Shown here piece after piece: positions 8,132-14,620 of a DNA stretch of 14,620 nucleotides. The position numbers and the translations under genes were made by a program. How positions within the stretch are numbered: position 1 is the first letter of the stretch; the number at the start of each line of letters is the position of its first letter. The notes beneath the pieces are model-generated. The model worked only from the letters and a program-made list of their open reading frames with translations, ran no database searches and was not told the DNA's origin. Source of the stretch: Micrococcaceae bacterium UBA3381 (GTDB lineage: Bacteria > Actinomycetota > Actinomycetes > Actinomycetales > Micrococcaceae); assembly GCA_002358975.1 (NCBI GenBank), contig DEPX01000191.1:1-14620 (forward strand), written 5' to 3'.

Positions 8132-9148
8132 TTAACCCAACACGCGGGAAATCCAGGCGTCGGCGTCATTTAATTCTTCAGCAGTCGGCAAGTGCTCAGG
8201 AGATTTCCACACAACATTGAATTGTTCCATGCCAACCTGGTCTACTACAGCTGAAACAAAGGACTGGCCTTTTTTATATTGTTTCGCTTTTGCATCGAGC
8301 CCAAAAATTTTGCGCAATAGTTGTCCAAACCATTTGAATCTCGATGAGCGGGCATCAAAACGTTCCCGGATTTCTTTAACGCTGGGCACTAGGCCCGGAT
8401 CCACGGCATCCATAATGACGTTAGCGTGTCCTTCAAGTAGCGACATAACCCCGGTGATTTGGGCTTCTAAGCTTTTAACGCGTTCAGCTTTTTGGTCACC
8501 GGTAAGCTCACTTTCGTCTTCAGGCATGAGGTTAGTCAAAAGGAATTCTGTGGCGACATCTAGTACGTGGTCGGCTAACCAGGGGGCCTGAGCGAATTGT
8601 GCCACGTGGGTGAGTTCGTGCAGGCTGACCCAAAAGCGAAAATCTTCGGCAGGCAGTCCCAGCTCATCGCGAATCATCATCACATTCGGGGCTACTAACA
8701 TCAGCCGTGGGTTGGTCCCAGTGGCTTTGGCTTCATATGGTTCAAACTGGCCCAATACCTTTGTTGATAAAAAGGCGAGTACTGACCCAACCTGGGCACC
8801 AGAAAAGGCTGCCGGCGCTGTTTTACCGATGCTTTTGACAAGGTCCGGGTTCTTGTCGGCCAACCGGTTGAATGCAGGTTCTAACATGACCTGAAGTGAG
8901 GCTGCGTTGGCAGTAATCCACCCTGGCCGGTCAACTACGAGGATGTCGACGTCATCTGCGACCGTTGTATCATCCCAGTGTGCCACGGCGGGCAGCTTGC
9001 TGAGATTAGCCACATGCTGAGCCGCGGCGTATGCGGCAGCACGCAAGCCTTCGGCTTCCACGATGGCATCGGTTGCCGGCACGCGTGGTCCAGGCGGGGT
9101 TAGCTTGCGTCCGGTAGCAGCAGCGACGTCCTGATTAAAAATTTGCAT
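8132..9148 (-). CDS. DUF2342-type zinc-dependent metalloprotease family protein
   Basis: This 338-residue protein matches the actinobacterial DUF2342 family (COG5282, annotated as zinc-dependent metalloprotease or F420-biosynthesis-associated protein). It has HELTH (177-181) inside SLHELTHVAQFAQAPWLADH and a downstream LLEGHANVIMD (237-247), whose Glu-239 is a plausible third zinc ligand. The N-terminal half contains DRPGWITANAASLQVMLEP, another family hallmark. No signal peptide or membrane helix is visible, so it is probably cytoplasmic. Substrate and function are not established; the link to F420 is by annotation only. The ATG at 9148 is preceded by GGGATGG at close spacing. It lies 47 bases after dacB and 19-20 bases before tilS, a conserved position in this phylum. 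Confidence 0.9.
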   Translation of the reverse strand: MQIFNQDVAAATGRKLTPPGPRVPATDAIVEAEGLRAAAYAAAQHVANLSKLPAVAHWDDTTVADDVDILVVDRPGWITANAASLQVMLEPAFNRLADKNPDLVKSIGKTAPAAFSGAQVGSVLAFLSTKVLGQFEPYEAKATGTNPRLMLVAPNVMMIRDELGLPAEDFRFWVSLHELTHVAQFAQAPWLADHVLDVATEFLLTNLMPEDESELTGDQKAERVKSLEAQITGVMSLLEGHANVIMDAVDPGLVPSVKEIRERFDARSSRFKWFGQLLRKIFGLDAKAKQYKKGQSFVSAVVDQVGMEQFNVVWKSPEHLPTAEELNDADAWISRVLG

Positions 9149-9169
9149 GTGTCCATCCCATCACGTTCA

Positions 9170-9187
9170 GTCGTTTTTACCAACGAC
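9170..9187. other. short hairpin in the dacB / DUF2342 gap
   Basis: Six-base arms GTCGTT and AACGAC around a 6-base loop lie in the 47-base gap between the dacB stop and the next start. There is no T-run on the transcribed strand, so it is not an obvious terminator. A weak attenuator, an RNA-processing site or chance are all possible. Confidence 0.25.
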
Positions 9188-9195
9188 GGGGTTGA

Positions 9196-10764
9196 TTACT
9201 TTCCACTGCAGTTACAGTCGGTTAATGCTTCGATTAGGCTATCCTGCTCCTCACGGGCACCGGCGTAATCTTGTCCGGCGCCCGTGGTATTTACGCCAAA
9301 CCAGAGTGTTCGCCCATTGTCGGTGACGGTTAAGCCTACGTTAGAATTTGCCACTTCCAGAGTGCCAGTTTTGGATCGTATGATTCCCGCGTAGGGGGCT
9401 TGGTCCATGCGGTGTCGCATAGTCCCGTCGTAACCTGCGGTGGTCAGCGAGTGGAGGATGGGACGCAGGTGTTCCTGGGCCAGAATCACTTCGTAGAGCT
9501 GCATCATTGAGTTCAGGGTGGCATGATTATTTGGCGATAGCCCACTGTTATCGACGAATTCGAGAGATTCAGTGGAAACTCCCAGCCCATCCAAAGTGTC
9601 CATTGTGGTCTCGGTGGAACCTGCAAAGTTTGGGGGGTTATCGGCTGCTATGGCGGCTTCGCGTCCGAACATTTCTAATAGCATATTGTTGGACTGTTTC
9701 ATAGCAAACTCCAGCTGTTGTCCAAGTGGTGCCGAACGAACTTCGGCGGCTGTTTCCACATCGTTGGGCTGTGCCAGTTGACCGGTATAGCGGAACTCGA
9801 TGTCGAGTCCGTCATCTGCTGCTAGGTCGGTGAGCCGTTGGGCGAATGCCCCACCGGCGTAGTCGGCGCCGTCTTCGACTGCCGTGTTATCGTCACTGGG
9901 GTCGGAATAGAAACCGCCGTATGTGTTGAGCGGATAAATTGGTGAAACCCATCCGGCTGTCATAAGGCCGTCATTCCAAGTGGAGTGCGCCCAGGGTTGG
10001 TCATAGCGTGAGACGTCGGCCCACACCTCGATTGTTTGTTGTGGATCAGCGGTGAGCTGGTTGGAGATTTCGTCCCAGGTCTTTTGGGCGAGATCGGTAA
10101 GTCCGGCATAGCCCACCGTTTCGCCGGTGCCTGCACCAGCGGACAGCAGACCGTCTCCCCCGCCGGTCAGGACCACCCCCTGTGCTGGGTCGTAGCCGGC
10201 GGAGGTGGTGAACCGGTGGTCGGCTCCTAGCTGGTCGAGTGCGCTGACGGCGGTGAAAAGTTTGAGTGTGGAGGCCGGGACTATCGGGTCGTCGCCGCCG
10301 TTGTCGTAGAGGGTTTCTCCGGTGGCGACATCGGCCACCACCATACGGTTTTTGTATTCAGTGTCGTGGATGGCGTCGTCAAGTACGGTGGCCAATTTGT
10401 CGGCGTCGGGCAGTGGTGCGTTGACGTTAACGAGTTCGGCAACATCATCGGTGACCAGCGCGTCGTCGTCATGAGAGTCGGTATGTGGTTCGGGTGGCGA
10501 TTGGACTGGCGCTTGGGCGTACACGCTTGGTTCATGTCCGCCAGCACTGGTGCCGACCTCAGTGGAGGGCACCAACTCGCGCATGCTGTCGTACCATTGG
10601 GCGGATTGAATTTTGATCATGTCCACGCTCGGGGCTGGATAGAGCCAAGCCGTGCCGCCACCAACGATAAGCCCCAGTAGCACGCCGAGCACCAAAACCT
10701 TGGGCCAGCGGCGCTGATTTCGGGGGTGGTTTGCGCGTCGACCGGGTAGTTTGGTCACTATCAT
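9196..10764 (-). CDS. dacB: D-alanyl-D-alanine carboxypeptidase/endopeptidase (PBP4, peptidase S13 family)
   Basis: DacB-type PBP4 enzymes cleave terminal D-Ala from peptidoglycan stem peptides and hydrolyse cross-links outside the membrane. The 522-residue protein begins with a basic stretch and one hydrophobic segment (about 22-42), acting as a signal anchor. A Pro/Ser/Asp-rich linker (about 66-112) follows. The penicillin-binding motifs are in order: STLK (165-168, nucleophile Ser165 and Lys168) in PASTLKLFTAV, SNN (358-360) and KTG (465-467) in IRSKTGTLEVANSNVG. LTGGGDGLL near 199-207 and FVDNSGLSPNN near 403-413 are also typical of S13. The C-terminus ends DCNCSGK, with two cysteines. 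The ATG at 10764 has AGGTGA 4 bases upstream. It is the first gene of the minus-strand run and diverges from ppa. Confidence 0.95.
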   Translation of the reverse strand: MIVTKLPGRRANHPRNQRRWPKVLVLGVLLGLIVGGGTAWLYPAPSVDMIKIQSAQWYDSMRELVPSTEVGTSAGGHEPSVYAQAPVQSPPEPHTDSHDDDALVTDDVAELVNVNAPLPDADKLATVLDDAIHDTEYKNRMVVADVATGETLYDNGGDDPIVPASTLKLFTAVSALDQLGADHRFTTSAGYDPAQGVVLTGGGDGLLSAGAGTGETVGYAGLTDLAQKTWDEISNQLTADPQQTIEVWADVSRYDQPWAHSTWNDGLMTAGWVSPIYPLNTYGGFYSDPSDDNTAVEDGADYAGGAFAQRLTDLAADDGLDIEFRYTGQLAQPNDVETAAEVRSAPLGQQLEFAMKQSNNMLLEMFGREAAIAADNPPNFAGSTETTMDTLDGLGVSTESLEFVDNSGLSPNNHATLNSMMQLYEVILAQEHLRPILHSLTTAGYDGTMRHRMDQAPYAGIIRSKTGTLEVANSNVGLTVTDNGRTLWFGVNTTGAGQDYAGAREEQDSLIEALTDCNCSGK

Positions 10765-10928
10765 CGTGTCACCTGTCGAACTGTGTTCGCGTTAGCCTGT
10801 TTAATGTCTTTGCACCCTTCGGCACATTTTCGTGAATAACCCGTGCACGTAATAACCTTAGATCAAGCATACGCTTGCGCCCGTTCTTTTCGGTGCGGCA
10901 AGCCATATCGCCAACAGATGGAGAAATA
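10765..10928. promoter_or_regulatory. divergent intergenic region between dacB and ppa
   Basis: The 164-base gap must hold promoters for both dacB (minus) and ppa (plus). On the plus strand TTGCAC near 10810 is a fair -35 candidate, with TGAATA 17 bases downstream as a poor -10. I could not identify a convincing pair for dacB. A small inverted repeat, CAAGC-ATAC-GCTTG, lies near 10863-10876. No riboswitch-like structure was recognised. Confidence 0.4.
10920..10924 (+). promoter_or_regulatory. ribosome-binding site of ppa
   Basis: GGAGA, 4 bases before the ATG at 10929. It fixes that start over the earlier in-frame position at 10875, which would add 18 residues unlike the family. Confidence 0.7.
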
Positions 10929-11408
10929 ATGCACCACGATGTCACCATTGAGATTCCAGCCGGATCACGCGTCAAGTATGAGATTAACGAAGAGACTGGC
11001 CGTTTACACCTGGACCGTATCCTGTTTACTGCTATGCAGTACCCGACCAATTATGGTTATTTTGATAATACGCTAGGTGAAGACGGCGATCCGTTGGATG
11101 CGCTGGTGTATTTGCCAGGTTTTGATCTGGTGCCCAACGTCGTGGTTGAAGCCCGTCCGATTGCGATCTTTTCCATGACCGACGACGGCGGTGGCGACGA
11201 TAAATTGCTGTGTGTGCCGACCGATACACGTTTCGACAATATTCAAGAGCTCGAAGATATCAACGAATTCCTTATCCGCGAGATTGAGCATTTCTTTACC
11301 CGTTATAAGGATTTGGAGCCTGGTAAATGGGTCCGGGCTGAAGGGTGGAAGGACCGTAAAGCCGCCGAAGCTGAACTGCAGGCTTCCATACAGCGTTTCA
11401 AGGGTTAA
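10929..11408 (+). CDS. ppa: inorganic pyrophosphatase, soluble family I
   Basis: Ppa hydrolyses pyrophosphate to two phosphates in the cytoplasm with Mg2+, pulling biosynthetic reactions forward. The 159-residue protein has the short length usual in Actinobacteria. It shows VTIEIPAGSRVKYEIN (5-20), the substrate loop with RLHLDRIL, YPTNYGYFDNTLGEDGDPLDALV with the metal-binding D52-D54-D57 signature, DDKLLCVPTDTRF (90-102), and HFFTRYKDLEPGKWV (121-135). All signature residues are present. It is transcribed away from dacB and appears monocistronic, because a strong intrinsic terminator begins 20 bases after its stop. Confidence 0.97.
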   Translation: MHHDVTIEIPAGSRVKYEINEETGRLHLDRILFTAMQYPTNYGYFDNTLGEDGDPLDALVYLPGFDLVPNVVVEARPIAIFSMTDDGGGDDKLLCVPTDTRFDNIQELEDINEFLIREIEHFFTRYKDLEPGKWVRAEGWKDRKAAEAELQASIQRFKG

Positions 11409-11427
11409 CTAGCAATCTGTTCTGCCG

Positions 11428-11470
11428 CTAAACGCCGTGAGAGTACGCTTTCGCGGCGTTTAGTTGTTTT
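11428..11470 (+). terminator. intrinsic terminator of ppa
   Basis: The outer 10 bases of each arm are perfectly complementary (CTAAACGCCG and CGGCGTTTAG). Pairing continues inward, with two G-T wobbles, to a 16-base-pair stem (11428-11443 with 11448-11463) closed by a TACG tetraloop. TTGTTTT follows immediately. This is the clearest terminator in the window and isolates ppa from the next gene. Confidence 0.9.
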
Positions 11471-11532
11471 AAACTTGAACAGCGTACCCATTGACTATTC
11501 CCAATCCCTCGCGCTATGGGTTGGGTACGTGC

Positions 11533-11537
11533 AAGGA
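11533..11537 (+). promoter_or_regulatory. ribosome-binding site of the SatD-like gene
   Basis: AAGGA, 7 bases before ATG 11545. It selects that start over the earlier in-frame position at 11491, whose 18 extra residues precede the conserved MFVV beginning. Confidence 0.65.
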
Positions 11538-11544
11538 TAGAAGC

Positions 11545-12189
11545 ATGTTTGTTGTGAAAATGACCCAGCGCGCCACCGAGCCCACTGAACAAAACTTGCA
11601 GGCCTTGCAGCAGGACTTTGCACAACGCCTTGGTGCTGATTTTCCGGTGACACGTTCGGCGGATCCTACCGTGTACCATTCCGCTGTGGAAACCTCTCAG
11701 CAAGTCGTCGCTACGGCGTTGCATGCCATGCGATTGGGGAGCTGGCATGTCGGTATCGGTATTGGTGGGGCCGCCGAAAACGGGAAAGGTGTGCTTGAAG
11801 GTCCAGGAGTTAAGGCCGCCGACCTTGCCGTATCGTTAGCGTCGAAACAGGGGCAATTGGTGCCGTTGCGTATTGAGGCTGCCAAACCGCCCCGTGGTGT
11901 AAGTCCGACGCAGCTGAGCAAACATGCCCAAAGCGTTTTGCAGTTGCTTGGTCACGTCGTGTCGCGGCGGTCGACGGCGGAATGGGCCGTGTTGGACCGG
12001 CTGGCTCCCGGGGTGCGCGGCCAGCAGCGTCATGTGGCACAAGAACTAGATATGACCGTCCAGGCTGTTTCGCAGGCAATTAAACGGTCGCTGTATAACA
12101 CCGAGCATGATGTTCGCGCGGCCGTGAGCCTACTTCTGGACCAAACTGATGCAGCTGTCAGTATCCAATCCAACAGTGGATTATCATAA
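11545..12189 (+). CDS. SatD-like protein with C-terminal helix-turn-helix, putative regulator
   Basis: The 214-residue protein resembles actinobacterial proteins annotated as SatD-family or MarR-like regulators; its function is unknown. The N-terminal domain (about 1-112) starts FVVKMTQRATEP, has GSWHVGIGIGGA (65-76) and then EGPGVKAADLAVSLA (85-99). This order (strand, GIGIG, glycine, then an alanine-rich helix) is the part that resembles SatD. In my recollection of relatives the first strand ends in a DQRGSR-like motif and a GDELQG-like motif follows. Here those places read TQRATE and SADPTVYH, so these residues look lost. The C-terminal part (about 140-200), RRSTAEWAVLDRLAPG then QQRHVAQELDMTVQAVSQAIKRS, fits a winged helix-turn-helix that could bind DNA. 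It lies between the ppa terminator and the convergent HAD gene and appears to be transcribed alone. Confidence 0.8.
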   Translation: MFVVKMTQRATEPTEQNLQALQQDFAQRLGADFPVTRSADPTVYHSAVETSQQVVATALHAMRLGSWHVGIGIGGAAENGKGVLEGPGVKAADLAVSLASKQGQLVPLRIEAAKPPRGVSPTQLSKHAQSVLQLLGHVVSRRSTAEWAVLDRLAPGVRGQQRHVAQELDMTVQAVSQAIKRSLYNTEHDVRAAVSLLLDQTDAAVSIQSNSGLS

Positions 12190-12223
12190 TCGTCCCGACG
12201 ACGACGTCGCTTTTAGCACCCGT

Positions 12224-13015
12224 TTAGAGCAGGGTTCGCAGTAGGGTGGCTAATCCGCCATCGTGCACGGTTCCGGTAATTTCATCGGCAACTTGTTTGA
12301 CTTCGCGTGGTGCCTGGCCCATGGCGACTCCGCGTCCGGCCCACTGCAACATTTCCACGTCGTTGAATCCGTCACCGATGGCCACGGTATCTGCTTGGTC
12401 CACGTGCAGTATTTGACGTAGCGCTTCGAGTCCGGATGCTTTTGTTACCCCGGCACCGGCGACGTCGAGCCAGGCGTTATAGCCAACCGAATAGGTGATG
12501 CCTTGCAAACCGAGGGATTCGATGGCGGAGGCAAATTCCCGAGTGGAGGATCCTTGCGAGAATACGACGAGTCGTACCGCGGTGGTTTCTTGTAATTCTT
12601 CGAAGGTGACACCGGCTGCGCGGACTCCGAAGCTGAAATCTTGGAACCGTTCGGTGGACAGGTACCGGCCTTCGACGTCTTCAAGGGCAAATTTAGCGGT
12701 CGGGATGCGGTCCCGTAGGGATTCCAGCACTGAGGAAGGGTCGAAGGTGCTGCGGGCAACAATTTCGAAGCCTTCGTCTAATTCTGGGTCTAACCGCAGG
12801 GACACTCCCCCGTTGGAGCATACCGAGTAGCCGGAGTGCAGCCCGATGTCGCGCATGACGGGCAGTGTGGCGTGGAAGGCTCTTCCGGTGGCGATGAGTA
12901 CGTGATGTCCGGCATCCATGACGTTAAGGATTTCGGATCGCACTTCCGGGTACATGTGACCGTCGAAGTCAACAATCGTGCCGTCTACGTCTAAACACAC
13001 CATCTTTTTGTTCAT
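12224..13015 (-). CDS. Cof-type HAD-IIB family hydrolase
   Basis: This is a haloacid-dehalogenase superfamily phosphatase of the Cof/IIB type, 263 residues, cytoplasmic. Such enzymes dephosphorylate sugar phosphates, nucleotides or flavin-type substrates; the substrate here cannot be read from sequence. Motif I is LDVDGTIVD (nucleophile D9, acid D11), motif II ATGR (T43), motif III the Lys in VTKASGLEAL (K192), and motif IV IGDGFNDVEML (D215 and D219). The C2-type cap lies between motifs II and III. The gene follows serS by 75 bases on the same strand, and a serS-HAD pairing is common in Actinobacteria. ATG 13015 has no recognisable ribosome-binding site; ATG 13003 is also in frame, with AAAAAG before it. 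Confidence 0.93.
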   Translation of the reverse strand: MNKKMVCLDVDGTIVDFDGHMYPEVRSEILNVMDAGHHVLIATGRAFHATLPVMRDIGLHSGYSVCSNGGVSLRLDPELDEGFEIVARSTFDPSSVLESLRDRIPTAKFALEDVEGRYLSTERFQDFSFGVRAAGVTFEELQETTAVRLVVFSQGSSTREFASAIESLGLQGITYSVGYNAWLDVAGAGVTKASGLEALRQILHVDQADTVAIGDGFNDVEMLQWAGRGVAMGQAPREVKQVADEITGTVHDGGLATLLRTLL

Positions 13016-13027
13016 GACTACTAGTCA
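13015..13027. repeat. 13-bp inverted repeat at the HAD gene start
   Basis: Arms TGACTA and TAGTCA around a single base overlap the first base of the HAD start codon. The position would suit an operator or a small RNA hairpin hiding the start, but the element is short and chance cannot be excluded. Confidence 0.3.
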
Positions 13028-13090
13028 ATCATGTTGCAGGCCATGGTGACGCTTCGTGGCGTACGCCGGTCATTGTATTCTGCTGGCGGT

Positions 13091-14371
13091 TTAGTGCACT
13101 GGTTGCAATATAGTTTTGCCACCCATGTATGGTTGCAACGCTTTGGGGACATTGACGGAACCATCTGGGTTCTGGTGGTTTTCCAAAATGGCAACTAACC
13201 AGCGGGTGGTGGCTAATGTACCGTTGAGGGTTGCCGCGGTGCGGGTTCCAGCGCGGGTGCCGTCGTCTTTGTAGAGGCGTTCGCGTACGTTATGCCGGCG
13301 GGCTTGGAAGGTGGTGCAGTTGGATGTTGAGGTTAGCTCACGGTAGGCGTTTTGGGTTGGGACCCATGCTTCGCAGTCGAATTTTCGTGCCGCCGATGGG
13401 CCGAGGTCACCGGCGGCGGTATCGATAACCCGGTAGGGCACTTCGATTTTGGCTAGCATGTCTTCTTCCCAGGCCAGTAGTCGCTGATGTTCGGCGGCGG
13501 CTTCTTCAACCGTGGTGTAGATAAACATTTCTAGTTTATTGAACTGGTGGACCCGGATGATGCCACGAGTGTCTTTACCTGCGGCTCCGGCTTCTCGGCG
13601 ATAGCAAGTGGAGTAGCCGGCAAAACGGATCGGGCCATTATTGAAGTCGAGAATTTCATCGGCATAGTAACCGGCTAACGCGACTTCGGAGGTGCCTACA
13701 AGGTAGAGATCGTCTTTTTCGATCCGGTAGATTTCGTCATCGTGCTCGACGTTGAATCCGGTGCCGTTCATCACTTCTGGGCGGACCAGGGTTGGGGTGA
13801 TGATGGGGGTAAATCCGGCTTCGGTGGCCTGGTCCATACCCATTTGTGTTAGGGCCATTTCTAGTTGGGCGCCAACCCCCTTGAGGAAGTAGAAGCGCGA
13901 CCCTGAGACCTTGGCGCCGCGTTCCATATCGATAGCGCCGAGCATTTCGCCCAGTTCCAGGTGGTCGCGGGGCGTAAAATCGAAGGCGGGCAGCTGGCCG
14001 ACTTCTTTGAGGACTGCGAAGTTGTCCTCTCCACCGGATGGGATGCCTTCGATAATAAGGTTCGGGAAGATGTTGTTGAGTTCGTCAAGCTGTTGGTCTT
14101 TGGCATCGGCCTGTGCTTGTGCAGCTTTGACATTTGCGGAGAGCTCTTTGGCTTGTGCTAGCAGTGCTTGCTTTTCTTCATCGGATGCCGGGCCAATCTT
14201 TTTAGACAGCGCGTTTTGTTCGGCCCGCAGATTTTCGAAAGCCTGCAGTGCGGCACGGCGTTCACTGTCGACGGCGATGATCTGGTCTACCAGGGACTCG
14301 TCGTCTCCGCGCGCCCGTTGCGAGGCGCGGTACAGTTCAGGGTTTTCGGCAAGATGCTTAATGTCAATCAC
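13091..14371 (-). CDS. serS: seryl-tRNA synthetase
   Basis: SerRS charges tRNA-Ser (and tRNA-Sec where present) with serine. The 426-residue class II enzyme has an N-terminal two-helix coiled coil for the tRNA long arm (about 28-100, rich in Ala, Lys, Glu and Gln). Motif 1 is around [19 protein letters not shown] (188-206), the TSE serine-binding segment is 227-229, and motif 2 is [21 protein letters not shown] (257-277). Motif 3 is [20 protein letters not shown] (381-400), the form usual in Actinobacteria. The start is GTG 14371, giving (M)[21 protein letters not shown], which matches the usual SerRS beginning. An earlier in-frame position at 14401 would add 10 atypical residues. GAAGG lies only 2 bases before the GTG, and TAGGCT lies 7 bases before it, so a leaderless transcript is possible. 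Confidence 0.96.
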   Translation of the reverse strand: MIDIKHLAENPELYRASQRARGDDESLVDQIIAVDSERRAALQAFENLRAEQNALSKKIGPASDEEKQALLAQAKELSANVKAAQAQADAKDQQLDELNNIFPNLIIEGIPSGGEDNFAVLKEVGQLPAFDFTPRDHLELGEMLGAIDMERGAKVSGSRFYFLKGVGAQLEMALTQMGMDQATEAGFTPIITPTLVRPEVMNGTGFNVEHDDEIYRIEKDDLYLVGTSEVALAGYYADEILDFNNGPIRFAGYSTCYRREAGAAGKDTRGIIRVHQFNKLEMFIYTTVEEAAAEHQRLLAWEEDMLAKIEVPYRVIDTAAGDLGPSAARKFDCEAWVPTQNAYRELTSTSNCTTFQARRHNVRERLYKDDGTRAGTRTAATLNGTLATTRWLVAILENHQNPDGSVNVPKALQPYMGGKTILQPVH

Positions 14372-14378
14372 AGCCTTC

Positions 14379-14384
14379 AGCCTA
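14379..14384 (-). promoter_or_regulatory. candidate -10 hexamer for leaderless serS
   Basis: On the minus strand this is TAGGCT, fitting TANNNT, with exactly 7 bases before GTG 14371. That geometry would put the transcript start at or next to the start codon. No good -35 is seen at 16-19 bases upstream, which is not unusual for actinobacterial promoters. Confidence 0.35.
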
Positions 14385-14402
14385 CCCGAGGCCGGTGTCA
14401 CC

Positions 14403-14408
14403 TACACT
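14403..14408 (+). promoter_or_regulatory. candidate -10 hexamer for the divergent membrane-protein gene
   Basis: TACACT fits TANNNT, with 7 bases before ATG 14416, and there is no ribosome-binding site in between. This is the usual arrangement of a leaderless actinobacterial gene. No matching -35 at normal spacing was found. Confidence 0.4.
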
Positions 14409-14415
14409 TGTTGAC

Positions 14416-14620
14416 ATGGATCCGTTAACGATTGTGCTGTTTGTCGTGGCATTTTGCGGCTTGGTTGTAGCTATTATCGCCACGATTGCGTGGCGTCGAG
14501 CTTTGGGTCGGGCACAGCGGGTTCGGGCAGTGAATTTGGAGCTTTCCGATCAGCTAACGCAGGCTTACGAGCTACCGCAGGTGGCTTCGACGCTCGGGGT
14601 ATTAAACCGGGTGGCAGTGG
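14416..14620 (+). CDS. membrane-anchored protein, probable diacylglycerol kinase family lipid kinase (N-terminus only)
   Basis: Sixty-eight codons are visible before the window ends. The protein starts MDPLTIVLFVVAFCGLVV and has one hydrophobic segment at about residues 5-27, then basic residues (WRRALGRAQRVRA), which suggests a single N-terminal membrane anchor with the rest in the cytoplasm. The last visible residues, LGVLNRVAV, fit the approach to the first strand of a diacylglycerol-kinase catalytic domain, which typically continues as VAVVxNP. A lipid-kinase gene beside serS is also a familiar Micrococcales neighbourhood. The decisive catalytic motifs are outside the window, so the function is an inference. 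There is no ribosome-binding site; see the -10 candidate at 14403. Confidence 0.6.
   Translation, partial: MDPLTIVLFVVAFCGLVVAIIATIAWRRALGRAQRVRAVNLELSDQLTQAYELPQVASTLGVLNRVAV

Noticed and set aside
12190..12223. Possible terminator between the SatD-like gene and the HAD gene
   Set aside because: The gap has a CGACG/CGTCG-type palindrome and a TTTT, but no stem with a workable loop next to the T-run could be drawn.
13172..13231. SerRS motif 3 reads [11 protein letters not shown] rather than the E. coli-like form
   Set aside because: This version is the usual one in actinobacterial SerRS, so it is not a defect.
14085..14300. Ala/Gln/Lys-rich repetitive-looking stretch in serS
   Set aside because: This is the normal SerRS N-terminal coiled coil.
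13911..14414. 167-codon plus-strand open frame opposite serS
   Set aside because: It is Ser/Ala-rich antisense of the SerRS coiled-coil region, without a ribosome-binding site; the SerRS reading is certain.
14411..14416. Perfect TTGACA (-35 consensus) overlapping the ATG at 14416
   Set aside because: No -10 is seen 16-19 bases downstream, and it would place a promoter inside the gene; it is probably chance.

Overview
The window is chromosomal housekeeping DNA from an actinobacterium, most likely a Micrococcales member (Micrococcaceae-like). The evidence is the gene order dacB - DUF2342 metalloprotease - tilS - hpt - ftsH - folE - folP - folB - folK with ppa divergent from dacB, the actinobacterial forms of SerRS and FtsH, and a DUF222/HNH '13E12-type' protein. 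By eye the base composition is only moderately GC-rich for this phylum. I saw no rRNA, tRNA, CRISPR array, insertion sequence or prophage, and no gene-free stretch above about 165 bases.

Layout. Positions 1-2360 (minus strand) carry a tightly packed folate set, read folE > folP > folB > folK, with folK running off the left edge. ftsH (2362-4395, minus) lies directly upstream with one base between its stop and the folE start. At 4553-6337 a DUF222/HNH endonuclease-type gene sits on the opposite strand. It separates ftsH from hpt, which are neighbours in related genomes. From 6411 to 10764 the minus strand reads dacB > DUF2342 zinc metalloprotease > tilS > hpt. ppa diverges from dacB at 10929-11408 and ends in a very clear intrinsic terminator. 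A SatD-like protein with a C-terminal helix-turn-helix follows (11545-12189, plus). It converges on a serS > HAD-phosphatase pair (14371 down to 12224, minus). At the right edge a membrane-anchored protein, probably a diacylglycerol-kinase family enzyme, starts divergently from serS at 14416 and is cut by the window end.

How the genes relate. folE, folP, folB and folK supply four steps of tetrahydrofolate synthesis. Hpt salvages purine bases, TilS makes lysidine in the tRNA that reads AUA, FtsH is a membrane quality-control protease, and DacB trims peptidoglycan. Ppa removes pyrophosphate, including that released by the Hpt and TilS reactions and by aminoacylation. The cluster is conserved; the HNH insertion is the main departure from it.

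I found no convincing undescribed multi-gene system. The items most worth a second look are the HNH gene splitting the cluster (with a fresh 27-bp internal duplication), the SatD-like regulator with apparently eroded N-terminal motifs, possible leaderless starts in the serS divergent region, and several small inverted repeats.
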